Assembly (NCBI GenBank): GCA_023665085.1
Contig: JAMPEQ010000016.1
Location: forward strand, 1 to 41,616
Reading direction: 5' to 3'
DNA: 41,616 bases
DNA from: Bacteroides sp.
Lineage (GTDB): Bacteria; Bacillota; Clostridia; Oscillospirales; Acutalibacteraceae
Of the stretch, positions 10,233 through 18,797 are shown one piece after another (the stretch's first letter is position 1; each line of letters opens with the position of its first letter). Under the pieces are notes generated by a model. The model did no database searches, was not told the origin of the DNA, and saw nothing but the letters and a program-made list of their open reading frames with translations. The position numbers and the translations under genes are program-made.

Positions 10233-10265
10233 TATACAACAGTTTAAAAAGAGGTTTATGTTACA
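10233..10265 (-). promoter_or_regulatory. Predicted ECF-sigma promoter for the secreted-protein operon
   Basis: On the minus strand TGTAAC (10265-10260) is followed after 19 bp by GTTGTATA (10240-10233). The flanks TTTTTGTAACATAAA and TTTTTAAACTGTTGTATA closely match the element in front of the sigma gene at 11506-11538, with the same 19-bp spacing. The -35-like TGTAAC resembles the AAC-containing -35 elements of ECF sigma factors. It sits just after the anti-sigma stop codon and about 40 bp before the next ATG. The ECF assignment is inference from the duplicated motif and gene context. Confidence 0.7.
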
Positions 10266-10272
10266 AAAATAT

Positions 10273-10944
10273 TTAGTTTTTTTCAGAAATGTTTTTGGAC
10301 AAAGTAATAATATCATTACGTAGATTATTTGATACATTTAATGTAAACCAATAATTACCATCTGTCCATCTCATAAATACTCCCGATTTATCTTCTACGT
10401 AATAAGCTGTATAACCATTTATTAACAATTCTTTGTAATTATGTTCATTATCTATTGTAAAATTCGTATCTATAATATTTTGCGAAAATGTTATTTCATC
10501 ACCATTATTATTTATCCAAGTCGTTAAAATACCTAATTCGTATTTTTGATATTCTTTTATTTCAAAACCATCGGGCAAATTAGTCAGTGTATATTCTGTT
10601 TCTATCTTATCAACGGGCGGTGTTGACTCTTCACTTAATGTTATTTCATTAAATTGTGGAAATATCTTTTTAACGAACTCTATAAATGGTGCTCTTGTTG
10701 CTGATACACTCATTAAACCTGTAAAAGTTACTATAATTGCAATTATTGCTGCCAACAATCCTTTTCTGATATGTCTTCTTGTTGAAAGTTTTATATGATT
10801 ATTCTTTTTGATAAGCTTGTTCATTGACTTTTCAAATTTTTCTGAAAAATCCCATTCAATTTCATCTTCACTTTTCAACTTTGAATTATCTATCCTTTCT
10901 GCTTCCAAAAAGGCTTTTATAAATTGTTCTTTACTATTTTCCAA
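10273..10944 (-). CDS. DUF4367-type membrane anti-sigma protein
   Basis: The 223-residue protein has an acidic and basic cytoplasmic N-terminus (1-60), one membrane segment (about 62-82, LLAAIIAIIVTFTGLMS) and an extracytoplasmic domain at about 110-220 with the layout of DUF4367 (TLTNLPDGFE start, then alternating strands). Proteins of this kind are encoded next to ECF sigma factors in Clostridia and are thought to hold the sigma factor at the membrane until an outside signal releases it. The start codon is TTG, one base after the sigma stop codon and preceded by GAGGGAT, so translation is probably coupled to the sigma gene. The signal is unknown. Confidence 0.82.
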   Translation of the reverse strand: MENSKEQFIKAFLEAERIDNSKLKSEDEIEWDFSEKFEKSMNKLIKKNNHIKLSTRRHIRKGLLAAIIAIIVTFTGLMSVSATRAPFIEFVKKIFPQFNEITLSEESTPPVDKIETEYTLTNLPDGFEIKEYQKYELGILTTWINNNGDEITFSQNIIDTNFTIDNEHNYKELLINGYTAYYVEDKSGVFMRWTDGNYWFTLNVSNNLRNDIITLSKNISEKN

Positions 10945-10945
10945 A

Positions 10946-11491
10946 TTAATCCCTCAAATCTTTTTCCAATATTTCAAGTAATTTCTTCTTTCCTCTGATA
11001 AGTTGCTGCTGAACTGCAGAATTCTTTTTGCTCAGCAAATCTGCAATATCCTTGATTTTCATTTCCTTAACAAAATGATAAAACATAACATCTCTGTATG
11101 TATCGTTAAGGCTTCTGATTGCAGTTACTATTTCCTCATAACTCTCTGTTAAACTTAATTTCTCAAAAAATTGTTCATCCGTCATATTTTCAACATCATC
11201 AAGCTTAATCAATTCATTCCTTCTTTCATTTTTGTTAAGAAGGTTTATTGCATTATTTTTAGTTGCCTTTATCACATATGATAAGGTTTTATTTGATTTT
11301 GGATCATCAATAGATTTCATATTGCGTGCAATCTTTATAAAGGTATCATGCACCACATCTTCTGCATCATCCTTGTTGTGAAGAACAGAATCAGCAGTTA
11401 ACACCATTCTTTTTCTGTATGTGTGATATATTATTTCAAATTTTGCTCGGTCATCCTCATCATCAATGAATGACATATATAATGCTAACAT
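10946..11491 (-). CDS. ECF-type RNA polymerase sigma factor
   Basis: Sigma-70 region 2 covers about residues 14-80 (DAEDVVHDTFIKIARN) and region 4 about 110-175 (LNDTYRDVMFYHFVKEMKIKDIADLL, then a helix with QQQLIRGKKKL). Only regions 2 and 4 are present, as in ECF factors. I place the start at ATG 11491 (MLALYMSF), preceded by AGGAGAACTT. An upstream in-frame start at 11515 would overlap the promoter-like element at 11506-11538. The product is 181 residues. It is followed immediately by its presumed DUF4367 anti-sigma partner. The matching promoter before the secreted operon implies that it drives both itself and that operon. Confidence 0.9.
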   Translation of the reverse strand: MLALYMSFIDDEDDRAKFEIIYHTYRKRMVLTADSVLHNKDDAEDVVHDTFIKIARNMKSIDDPKSNKTLSYVIKATKNNAINLLNKNERRNELIKLDDVENMTDEQFFEKLSLTESYEEIVTAIRSLNDTYRDVMFYHFVKEMKIKDIADLLSKKNSAVQQQLIRGKKKLLEILEKDLRD

Positions 11492-11505
11492 AAGTTCTCC
11501 TACTC

Positions 11506-11538
11506 TATACAACACTTTAAAATTTAATTTATGTTACA
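11506..11538 (-). promoter_or_regulatory. Predicted autoregulated ECF promoter of the sigma/anti-sigma operon
   Basis: The minus strand reads TGTAAC (11538-11533), 19 bp, then GTTGTATA (11513-11506). It is the twin of the element at 10233-10265, including TTTTTGTAACATAAA on the left and TTTTAAA just before the -10 side. The transcript would start within about 10-15 bases of the ATG at 11491, giving a very short leader that just holds the AGGAG site. Confidence 0.68.
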
Positions 11539-11672
11539 AAAACTTTTATAATTTTATTTAATACTTTATTTTAAAACTTGTCAATAGAATTTGACTAAAT
11601 GCAGAAAAATAAAGCATAAATGCAGAAATTCACACTTTTACAGGATTATTCTAATGATATAAGAATAATAAA

Positions 11673-11693
11673 AAGGCAGGAAAATCCTGCCTT
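11673..11693 (-). terminator. Terminator after tnpV-like gene
   Basis: AAGGCAGGA pairs with TCCTGCCTT across a short A-rich loop. On the minus strand the stem ends in CCTTTTTATTATT. It starts 8 bp after the stop codon of the TnpV-like gene. Confidence 0.8.
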
Positions 11694-11700
11694 AAAATGA

Positions 11701-12072
11701 TCAACACTTATAAATTATATCATTATATATAATTTCTCTTGCTTGATTAGAAATATTATTCATCATCTGCACCCATAACATTTGATTATTTGCTTTGAGT
11801 TGTTCTGTAATGCCTTGACCTTCAGCAAGCTGTTTGACAAGCAAATCATATTGTTCTTTCGCTCTAATATCAACTTTGTGCAGATATGAATTAAGTTTAT
11901 CACTTGTGAGTAAATTATAATAAATAACTCTATGATGTTTTTTAAAATACGCCTTATGCATTTGTCCCCAAATACCTATCTCATAATTTGTATCAGTTGA
12001 TACTAATGCAGGAACTTTAATATCTCCAACTTCAATATAATTTCCGTTTAATTCTTCATATAATGATTTCAT
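11701..12072 (-). CDS. tnpV: TnpV-family transposon protein (remnant)
   Basis: The 123-residue product has the TnpV pattern seen in Tn4451/Tn4453-like elements of Clostridia: an N-terminal MKSLYEELNGNY, a central IGIWGQMHKAYFKKHHRV block, NLLTSDKLNSYL, and a C-terminal AEGQGITEQLKANNQMLWVQMMNNI block ending in an acidic aromatic helix. Length is normal for the family. No large serine recombinase, other transposon gene or clear element ends are nearby, so it is a solitary leftover or an independently kept gene. Its molecular function is not well established. It marks a boundary between the ECF locus and the D,D-carboxypeptidase gene and suggests past mobile-element activity. Confidence 0.85.
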   Translation of the reverse strand: MKSLYEELNGNYIEVGDIKVPALVSTDTNYEIGIWGQMHKAYFKKHHRVIYYNLLTSDKLNSYLHKVDIRAKEQYDLLVKQLAEGQGITEQLKANNQMLWVQMMNNISNQAREIIYNDIIYKC

Positions 12073-12148
12073 TATACGTCCTCCGATTTGACTTTATTAT
12101 ATTTAACCTACAATCAAATCATTTGGGCTGATTACAAGCACCAAAAAA

Positions 12149-12174
12149 GCGTACCCTCTTTATCGAGTGTACGC
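12149..12174 (-). terminator. Terminator after D,D-carboxypeptidase gene
   Basis: GCGTACCCTC at 12149-12158 pairs with GAGTGTACGC at 12165-12174 with one mismatch. The minus strand continues as TTTTTTGG, a classic intrinsic terminator about 70 bp after the stop codon. Confidence 0.8.
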
Positions 12175-12243
12175 CTTACGGACCATTTTTACGTAATATT
12201 TAAATACAAAGTACAAAGCTGAATTTTTTTGTTCATTACAAAG

Positions 12244-13623
12244 CTATCTTCTTATCGGCGGATGAGGAGGGGGCAGATAATCGTCATCATCTCTTCGCTG
12301 TCTTTCCTCCTGCTTAAGTCTTTTTCTATTTTTCTTACGTTTTTTTTCAAAATACAGCATAACAAAAAATACTGCTGCAAGAATAACAAAAAGCACTGCT
12401 ATAATTATAACAATAGGAGAAGAGAAAAAATTTTTAAGTGCATTCAGAACCTTTAAGAATGTTGAAAGCTCAACAGTATCCGCCGCGACCAAATCAACCG
12501 TAGCAATAATTTCATTTCCGTATATTATATTAACCTTGCATATATCATCACCCTTTGTTACCGGTGCCTCTACAGACACAGGCTTGTCTACAAAATCATA
12601 AATTATTGCCGATTTATCAAGTCCGGCAGGAACAATAACATTTGTATCAATTTTACCCACCAGCTGAACGCTGTCTGCGTCCTTACCATTTTCTACTGCA
12701 ACCTCGCCTACCACTTCATTTTCCCTTACAAGAGTAGTATACTTAAGGTTATCAAATGCCCACTCAAAAAGCGTCTTTGCATCTACAAATGAACATTTTG
12801 TTTCGTATGATTGTCCTTCTATCTTCTGCCTTGGTGATTTTAATACAACAGCGAGGTAATTATATCCATCCTTAGATGCTTTTGTAATTACGCAATATTC
12901 AGCTTCTTCTGTTGATCCTGTTTTAATTCCCTGTGCATATTCGTAATAGTAAGTCTGATATCCTTCGATAAGCATCAAATTCGTGTGCGGCAGCGTATAC
13001 TTTCCGTAAGTAACTTCTTTGGCAGAGGAAATTTTAACAAATGTAGAATTCTTTAAAGCCTCAAGAGTAATTTTAGACATATCTCTTGCCGTTGTATAAT
13101 GATTGTCGTCATGCAGACCGTCAGGATTAACAAAATGCGTATCCTTACAGCCTATAGATGCTGCCCACTTATTCATTTCATCAACAAATGCAGAAGCTGA
13201 TCCGCTGACATATTCTGCAAGTATCTGACAGGCATCGCATGCGGAATGAACCATGGTAAGATATAAAAGCTGTTCAATAGTCAATTCCTCTCCGACACTG
13301 ATACCTGCAACCTGAGCACCTGTACCGAGAGTTGTATCATATGCTGATTGGCTCATCTTTGTTTTAGACTGCAAATCCTTAACATTATTAAGTACAACCA
13401 TAGCTGTAACAATCTTTGTAAGTGAAGCCGGATAAAGCTTTTCGTCAGCATTTTTTTCTGCTACAACAGGACAGGAATCATCATCAAGATTTATCAGCAT
13501 ATATGCTTTAGCATATATTTTTCTGTCAACCTTATATGCTGCCGAAGCTGTAATCCCAGGCACGCAAAACAGTGATGTAATAAGTATTGTAAAAGTTAAA
13601 ATATAAGAAAGTGTTTTTTTCAT
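12244..13623 (-). CDS. D-alanyl-D-alanine carboxypeptidase (peptidase S11)
   Basis: This 459-residue enzyme trims the terminal D-Ala of peptidoglycan pentapeptides outside the cell. A signal peptide covers about 1-28. The serine beta-lactamase-like domain has SLTK with nucleophile Ser67 and Lys70, and KTG at 234-236. The second motif, normally Ser-x-Asn, reads Ser127-Ala-Cys129, which is a departure. After a beta-rich C-terminal domain (about 300-385) there is a true transmembrane helix (about 402-425, IVIIIAVLFVILAAVFF) and a highly basic cytoplasmic tail ending PPPHPPIRR, instead of the amphipathic anchor of E. coli PBP5. The ATG follows AAGGTG. The gene is transcribed divergently from the metallophosphoesterase. 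Confidence 0.92.
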   Translation of the reverse strand: MKKTLSYILTFTILITSLFCVPGITASAAYKVDRKIYAKAYMLINLDDDSCPVVAEKNADEKLYPASLTKIVTAMVVLNNVKDLQSKTKMSQSAYDTTLGTGAQVAGISVGEELTIEQLLYLTMVHSACDACQILAEYVSGSASAFVDEMNKWAASIGCKDTHFVNPDGLHDDNHYTTARDMSKITLEALKNSTFVKISSAKEVTYGKYTLPHTNLMLIEGYQTYYYEYAQGIKTGSTEEAEYCVITKASKDGYNYLAVVLKSPRQKIEGQSYETKCSFVDAKTLFEWAFDNLKYTTLVRENEVVGEVAVENGKDADSVQLVGKIDTNVIVPAGLDKSAIIYDFVDKPVSVEAPVTKGDDICKVNIIYGNEIIATVDLVAADTVELSTFLKVLNALKNFFSSPIVIIIAVLFVILAAVFFVMLYFEKKRKKNRKRLKQEERQRRDDDDYLPPPHPPIRR

Positions 13624-13717
13624 AGACTTGACACCTTAATTAAAAATTATTATAGTATTAGTGTAACATTTTTTTTATGCATTTTAAAGACTATTTTATA
13701 TTTTTTTGGAGAATTTT

Positions 13718-14395
13718 ATGATTTATCTTACCGGTGACACCCACGGAGACATTTCCTGTTTTAAAAATCCCAAACTTAATAAGCTTGGAGAAAAAGATTA
13801 CCTTATAGTATGCGGAGATTTTGGATTTTTATGGAATCCTGAAGACTCTAAAGAAAAGAAAAATTTAGAGTGGCTGAAGAAAAGAAAATACACAATATGC
13901 TTTGTTGATGGTGCTCATGAAAATTTTGAACTTCTCAATTCTTATCAGCCGTACAGATGGAAAGGCGGAAATGCACACAAAATAGCTAATAATATCTATC
14001 ACCTTATGCGAGGTGAAATTTTTACTCTTGAAGGCAAGACTTTCTTTGCTATGGGCGGCGGTGAAAGTGATGATGCACATATGAGAGAAAGCGGTATAAG
14101 CTGGTGGGAGGCAGAACTTCCTAACGCTGAAGAAATGAAAAATGGTGTAGATAACCTTAGAAATACAGAAAAAACAATCAACTATGTGCTTACTTATGAG
14201 CCTCCGACTGTTGCAAAGGATATTTTAAAACAGCGTACAAATCAAAATCTTATTATTACTCCGCTGAACACATATCTGCAGGAACTCATGCTTAATGTGG
14301 ATTACATGCATTGGTACTTCGGTGCTCTTCATATAGATCTCAACATCAGCAAAAAAATGACTGCTGTGTTCAACGAGATAATTCAAATATCATAA
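13718..14395 (+). CDS. Calcineurin-like metallophosphoesterase
   Basis: The 225-residue product has the metal-binding signatures of the superfamily: GDTHGD near the N-terminus (Asp and His ligands), VCGDFGFLW, and DGAHENFELL in the place of the GNHE box. A late conserved His is in FGALHIDLN. Reactions of this subgroup vary (phosphomonoesters, phosphodiesters, nucleotides), so the substrate cannot be stated. I start it at ATG 13718 because GGAG lies 6 bp upstream; an in-frame TTG at 13706 would put that site inside the gene. It has no signal peptide and is probably cytoplasmic. It is a single plus-strand gene between minus-strand neighbours. Confidence 0.88.
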   Translation: MIYLTGDTHGDISCFKNPKLNKLGEKDYLIVCGDFGFLWNPEDSKEKKNLEWLKKRKYTICFVDGAHENFELLNSYQPYRWKGGNAHKIANNIYHLMRGEIFTLEGKTFFAMGGGESDDAHMRESGISWWEAELPNAEEMKNGVDNLRNTEKTINYVLTYEPPTVAKDILKQRTNQNLIITPLNTYLQELMLNVDYMHWYFGALHIDLNISKKMTAVFNEIIQIS

Positions 14396-14406
14396 TATAC
14401 AGCGAA

Positions 14407-14430
14407 AGCGTGCAGAATAATCTGCACGCT
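14407..14430. terminator. Bidirectional terminator between convergent genes
   Basis: AGCGTGCAGA pairs perfectly with TCTGCACGCT across ATAA, followed by TTTATTA on the plus strand. It lies 11 bp after the phosphoesterase stop and just before the 3' end of the minus-strand transglutaminase-like gene. Confidence 0.85.
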
Positions 14431-14437
14431 TTTATTA

Positions 14438-17400
14438 CTATAATTTAACCTTAACAGTTTTTGAATAGGCGGAATAATATGTTGTCGATCCAACTTTTTT
14501 ATAACTTCGTATACGAACATAGTAGATTTTGCCCTTTTTCAGCTTTTTAAAGGTATAAGATGTTGTCTTATTCTTTTTTATTGTTGCCGATTTTTTACCT
14601 TTAGTAAACTTGCTGTTGGTTGCAAGAACAATCTGATAACCGTTTACTGAGCTGTCCTTGTTCCAGGTTACTTTTAAAGCTGTTTTGCTCTTCGTCAGTT
14701 TCTTAATTGCAGGAGTTTTAGGAAGAGTATAAACATTTATTGAGGAATAAGCACTATACCTTGCAATCTTTCCGCTATTAGCTGTAAAGAAAGCTCTTAC
14801 CCTGAACTGATAATTTGATGCACCCTTTAAGGCCGATTTCTTTCCTTTTAAGAAAACGGCAGATACATTGAAGCTGTTTGAAGAGGTCTGCCCTATCTTG
14901 TACCATGCTTTTTTAGCAGTATCATAGACATCAATTTGATAGCCTGTTGCACCGCCTTGAGCTGTCCATGACAGTTTAATATTTGAAGCTGAGGCTGATA
15001 CCTTCTTTAATCCTGACACCTTTGCAGGATTAACAAAATATGTATACTTTCCTGAAATATTTGCAAAATTACCGATACCCTTAACAGTACAGATATAAAC
15101 TCCGGGTGTTTTAGCACTGCCTGATACAGTATAGTCAACACCCTTTTTTAAAACTGCACCATTATAGCTGACCTTTGGTGACGGACTTTGATTTTTTCCG
15201 TTATAGACAAGATCAGGAACAGTTACACTGAAATTTGCAGGGGAAGCAATATCAAAGCTCATTGTAGCACTACCGCTGAATTTGCCTATAAATTCAACCT
15301 TAATCGTACCACTGCCACAATCAATATTTTTTCCATAACCTAATATACGGTAATCAACATTCTTGACAAGATTTACCTTTTTTCCGTCAATTACACATGC
15401 AACAGTAAAATTATCAGGTTTAATCTGTTTGCCTGTATATGTATATTTCAGATTAGCAATCTTCTTTCCGTCAAAGAGCGGAGAAGCATTCATTCTTCCG
15501 TTTATTATATAGTTTACCGCTGCAATTGAACCTTCTTTTAGATAAGCACTGTCTTTTAAACCTATAAGCTGAACAACACCGCTGTCCATATAATCGAAAC
15601 CGCCTACCACATTAACAGAATAATCTTTTCCCTCGTATAGTGTAGTATCACCAAGTTTGAAGCTGTCAAATGAAGATAAAATATTCTTTCCATAGGTAAA
15701 TTCTTTATTACCTAATTCAAGAATTGATATATCAATTTTTTCTATTGTTACCGGAATTTCGATAAAACCTGAATAGTTTCCAAAATAATCTATTCTGATT
15801 ATATAATCACCGGGATTACGAAACTCAACCTTTTTATGTTCCTCATCTCCTGCTTTATAAAAATACAAAGCATAATCCCTATTCTCTTCAAGAAGTGTTT
15901 TTGACGTATCAAAAATCTCTGTAGAAAACTGAAGACTTCCGCCTGCAAAGCCGTCACCTACAATGTTATAGTAAAGATCGTATTTACTTTCATCTCCCAT
16001 GTAGCAAGGTGAAATTGTTATACTTCTATTTGCAATAAAATTATTATTAGGATCTGCTATTTCAAAGTCATAACTTCCTGCATTTTTCAATTTTCTATCC
16101 TTGCAGACATATTCAATTCCCTCTGCAAAGTCATAAAGCTCAAAACTATACCAATATCCGTCATTGGCACCATAATACGCAAATCCATCTGTAATATAGC
16201 TGTATTTGTAAATATATTTATCTTCAGGATTATATTCATCCTCAGATACTTCAACCTCACCGCTGTCTGTGACTTTATACTTTCTTACCCTCTTAAGCTT
16301 ACCATCAGTGTCAATTATAATATAATTTTCAAGATTATAAACTCCGTCAGAAACATATTTTGTTGACTTATCCTCTAATCTGCGTCTTGTAACAACAGCA
16401 TAAGCATTTTTTACATCTACATTATTAAGCTTAAATCTGTAATCATTTACGCTGGCATTTGCCAAATCAGCTTTATCAAATACCTGCTGATGTTTTTCCT
16501 TTGAAAAATCAGCATTTTCTGTGCCTCGCAGGAAAAACGCATAATCCGTAACAGTAAAATCGTCGCTTATTTTCTGTGTACGCTGTGAGCCGAATGTGGC
16601 ATCAACATAATACCATTCATAATCACTGTCTTGATAATCCTTTAAGCGTACCATATTCCACGCATGAGGATCATTGCCCTTTTCGGAATCATCAGTATAA
16701 TCACCCAAAACAATTTTTGCATCAATTCCGTTAAGCTTGCAAAGATAATAAAAAGCAAGAACATATCCGTCACAAACAGATCTGCCCTGATTAAGAGTTC
16801 CTATTCTATAAAGCCCCTGATTATCTCCGTTTGCTGATGCATATGCAAGATTCACCTTATAATCATATACGTTTGAGTTGGTTTTCTCTTCATAATGTGA
16901 AAAGGTTTTATATTGAAAATTATCATCATAACAACCTTCAATATTGCCGAACAATGCACCAAAGGCACTGTGTGAAACTTTATACCTTACGCTGTCTGCA
17001 GGGTATTGCTCATTATTAAATCTATCATTGTAAACATCAATATCATATACTGTATTTTTAGTAAGATAATTATATATTGTTTTTACAATATAATATTCTC
17101 TTTCACTTCCTGTTGATGAGCTGATTTTCTTATTGTTTTCAATATAATATTCATTCCACTCCTGCAAAAATTCATTAACCTGCTCCTCCTGATGAGCCGT
17201 GGTGGAATACTCAAAAGAAAGCTCAATTCTGTAAAAAGAATATTCATCACTCTTGCTTGACGCAGTAACATAGCCTGATTCGCTGCCAAGAGTTATCCCA
17301 AGCGTAAGATGCTCAAGATAATCACTACCATAAGGGCTCACTGAATCATTATAAACATCTTCACAGATTGTATTAAACAAATCAGTTAAATAACGCTTAT

Positions 17401-17752
17401 ATACATCTTCACTGTCAGAATTGCCGTCAGGCGAAACATATTTATCCTTTACAATAAAATAAGCGGAGTATTTATCCTGCCTTTTATACATAGCCTGCTG
17501 TATATCAGCAATAAGATTGGTCAGCTCTTTGTCATCGTTATATATACAGCTGTGCCATAGACTATTGCTTACTACCCAGTATTCATTATTAATATTGTCA
17601 ACAACAAATACTTCACCGTCTGCTGCTGTATACTCTTGTCCTTCCTGAAAATCTACAGCTTTAACAGAAACAGGAAAGACTGCAAGCATCGTTACCATAA
17701 CTGAGGCAACTAAAAAAAGAGATATAATCTTTTTTGTTAAATTTTCAACCAT
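14438..17752 (-). CDS. Large secreted transglutaminase-like protein with Fn3 domains
   Basis: The product has 1104 residues from ATG 17752, which has AGGTGG 5 bp upstream; an in-frame GTG at 17761 is less well placed. A signal peptide covers about 1-33. The papain-like transglutaminase core is at about 310-390 with a full triad: Cys327 (GRSVCDGY), His363 (DPHAWNMV) and Asp384 (YYVDATFG). Many bacterial members act as proteases or peptidoglycan-linked enzymes rather than crosslinkers. Beta-rich MBG/Ig-like modules follow, then two Fn3-like domains rich in Lys (about 920-1104, ending YYSAYSKTVKVKL), similar to the tails of the BspA-like proteins elsewhere in the window. No anchor motif is seen, so it is either released or held by charge. 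Confidence 0.87.
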   Translation of the reverse strand: MVENLTKKIISLFLVASVMVTMLAVFPVSVKAVDFQEGQEYTAADGEVFVVDNINNEYWVVSNSLWHSCIYNDDKELTNLIADIQQAMYKRQDKYSAYFIVKDKYVSPDGNSDSEDVYKRYLTDLFNTICEDVYNDSVSPYGSDYLEHLTLGITLGSESGYVTASSKSDEYSFYRIELSFEYSTTAHQEEQVNEFLQEWNEYYIENNKKISSSTGSEREYYIVKTIYNYLTKNTVYDIDVYNDRFNNEQYPADSVRYKVSHSAFGALFGNIEGCYDDNFQYKTFSHYEEKTNSNVYDYKVNLAYASANGDNQGLYRIGTLNQGRSVCDGYVLAFYYLCKLNGIDAKIVLGDYTDDSEKGNDPHAWNMVRLKDYQDSDYEWYYVDATFGSQRTQKISDDFTVTDYAFFLRGTENADFSKEKHQQVFDKADLANASVNDYRFKLNNVDVKNAYAVVTRRRLEDKSTKYVSDGVYNLENYIIIDTDGKLKRVRKYKVTDSGEVEVSEDEYNPEDKYIYKYSYITDGFAYYGANDGYWYSFELYDFAEGIEYVCKDRKLKNAGSYDFEIADPNNNFIANRSITISPCYMGDESKYDLYYNIVGDGFAGGSLQFSTEIFDTSKTLLEENRDYALYFYKAGDEEHKKVEFRNPGDYIIRIDYFGNYSGFIEIPVTIEKIDISILELGNKEFTYGKNILSSFDSFKLGDTTLYEGKDYSVNVVGGFDYMDSGVVQLIGLKDSAYLKEGSIAAVNYIINGRMNASPLFDGKKIANLKYTYTGKQIKPDNFTVACVIDGKKVNLVKNVDYRILGYGKNIDCGSGTIKVEFIGKFSGSATMSFDIASPANFSVTVPDLVYNGKNQSPSPKVSYNGAVLKKGVDYTVSGSAKTPGVYICTVKGIGNFANISGKYTYFVNPAKVSGLKKVSASASNIKLSWTAQGGATGYQIDVYDTAKKAWYKIGQTSSNSFNVSAVFLKGKKSALKGASNYQFRVRAFFTANSGKIARYSAYSSINVYTLPKTPAIKKLTKSKTALKVTWNKDSSVNGYQIVLATNSKFTKGKKSATIKKNKTTSYTFKKLKKGKIYYVRIRSYKKVGSTTYYSAYSKTVKVKL

Positions 17753-17790
17753 ATAAACCACCTGCCAATAATAGTTATTTACACCAAAAA

Positions 17791-17820
17791 GGTGCTGAAT
17801 AAAAAAAGCAACTCAGCACC
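17791..17820 (-). terminator. Terminator after alpha/beta hydrolase gene
   Basis: GGTGCTGA at 17791-17798 pairs with TCAGCACC at 17813-17820. Read on the minus strand the stem is followed by TTTTTGG. It separates the hydrolase from the transglutaminase-like gene. Confidence 0.8.
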
Positions 17821-17841
17821 CTATAATAAGTATTATTATTT

Positions 17842-18768
17842 TCAGATTACATTTTCCAGGAAACTGAGAATATCTGCATAAACTTCATTTTTATTAATCT
17901 CATTTAATATTTCATGTCTGGCATCGACATAAAGATTTTTCTGAGCCTTGCTGTGACCTGTAGAAACAAGCTTTTCATGAACCTCATCAATACCTTTGCC
18001 AAAATTACCTACGGGATCCATATCACCGCTGATAATAAGAATATCTATATCCTTAGGCACATTTTCGTACCACTCGTTGCTGTTTGCAGCAATATTAAGC
18101 TTAACAAGGTCGTTCATACCCTGAGCTGAAAAAAGAAAACCACAATAGCTGTCTGCAATATACTTGTCAACGGCATCTTTATCGCGAGTAAGCCAATCGA
18201 ATGCTGTACGCTTTTCAAATTTATCTCCGTAAGCACCGAAGGTCATTTTATCAAGCAGCTTGCTTTTATAAGTGGCTCCCTTGATTTTTGCAACGAGAGA
18301 GGTAAGCTTGTCACCAACTGCTGCAATAGGATTAGCACCGCCTGTGCCCATATAAATTGCCGCACTGAAGCCACAATTGTTATACCATGCAGTGAAGCAT
18401 CGCACAATAAACGATCCCATTGAATGACCTATTACAATAATCTTTTTATCAGGATATATTTTTTTTGCCATATCAAAAGTAGTTTTGAAATCGCTTACAA
18501 GATTTTTATAACCGTCTATTCTGCCGAAATATCCTGTCAATTCAGTATTTTGATTTGACTTTCCGTGATTTGCCATATCGTGCATTAAAACAGCAAATCC
18601 ATTGTCTGTAAGATACTGAAAGAAATCGTCGTATCTCTTCTTATGCTCTGCCATACCATGATGCACTGCAACAACAGCCCTCACATTTTCATCGTTCGGA
18701 GTATAAATATTTCCGTAAATTTCACACACACCTGTTGCTGACGGAAAATGGTACTCTTTAATCTTCAT
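17842..18768 (-). CDS. Alpha/beta hydrolase, monoacylglycerol-lipase-like (S33)
   Basis: The 308-residue cytoplasmic enzyme has the serine hydrolase layout: an oxyanion-region HHGMAEHKKRY, the HDMANHGKS loop, nucleophile elbow GHSMGS (Ser116), an acid residue in SGDMDPVG and a catalytic His in DARHEILNE near the C-terminus. This arrangement matches the monoglyceride lipase/lysophospholipase (serine aminopeptidase S33) group, so an ester of a lipid-like substrate is likely but unproven. I start at ATG 18768, which has GAGAGGTG 7-8 bp upstream; the ATG at 18774 is too close to that site. The gap to mscL is only about 29 bp, so the two are probably cotranscribed. Confidence 0.87.
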   Translation of the reverse strand: MKIKEYHFPSATGVCEIYGNIYTPNDENVRAVVAVHHGMAEHKKRYDDFFQYLTDNGFAVLMHDMANHGKSNQNTELTGYFGRIDGYKNLVSDFKTTFDMAKKIYPDKKIIVIGHSMGSFIVRCFTAWYNNCGFSAAIYMGTGGANPIAAVGDKLTSLVAKIKGATYKSKLLDKMTFGAYGDKFEKRTAFDWLTRDKDAVDKYIADSYCGFLFSAQGMNDLVKLNIAANSNEWYENVPKDIDILIISGDMDPVGNFGKGIDEVHEKLVSTGHSKAQKNLYVDARHEILNEINKNEVYADILSFLENVI

Positions 18769-18797
18769 AATCATTCACCTCTCGGTAATTATATCTA

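Noticed and set aside
13662-13690. A plus-strand TGTAAC before the metallophosphoesterase, like the ECF -35
   Set aside because: The required GTTGTATA does not follow at 19 bp and the flanks do not match, so it is not counted as part of the sigma regulon.
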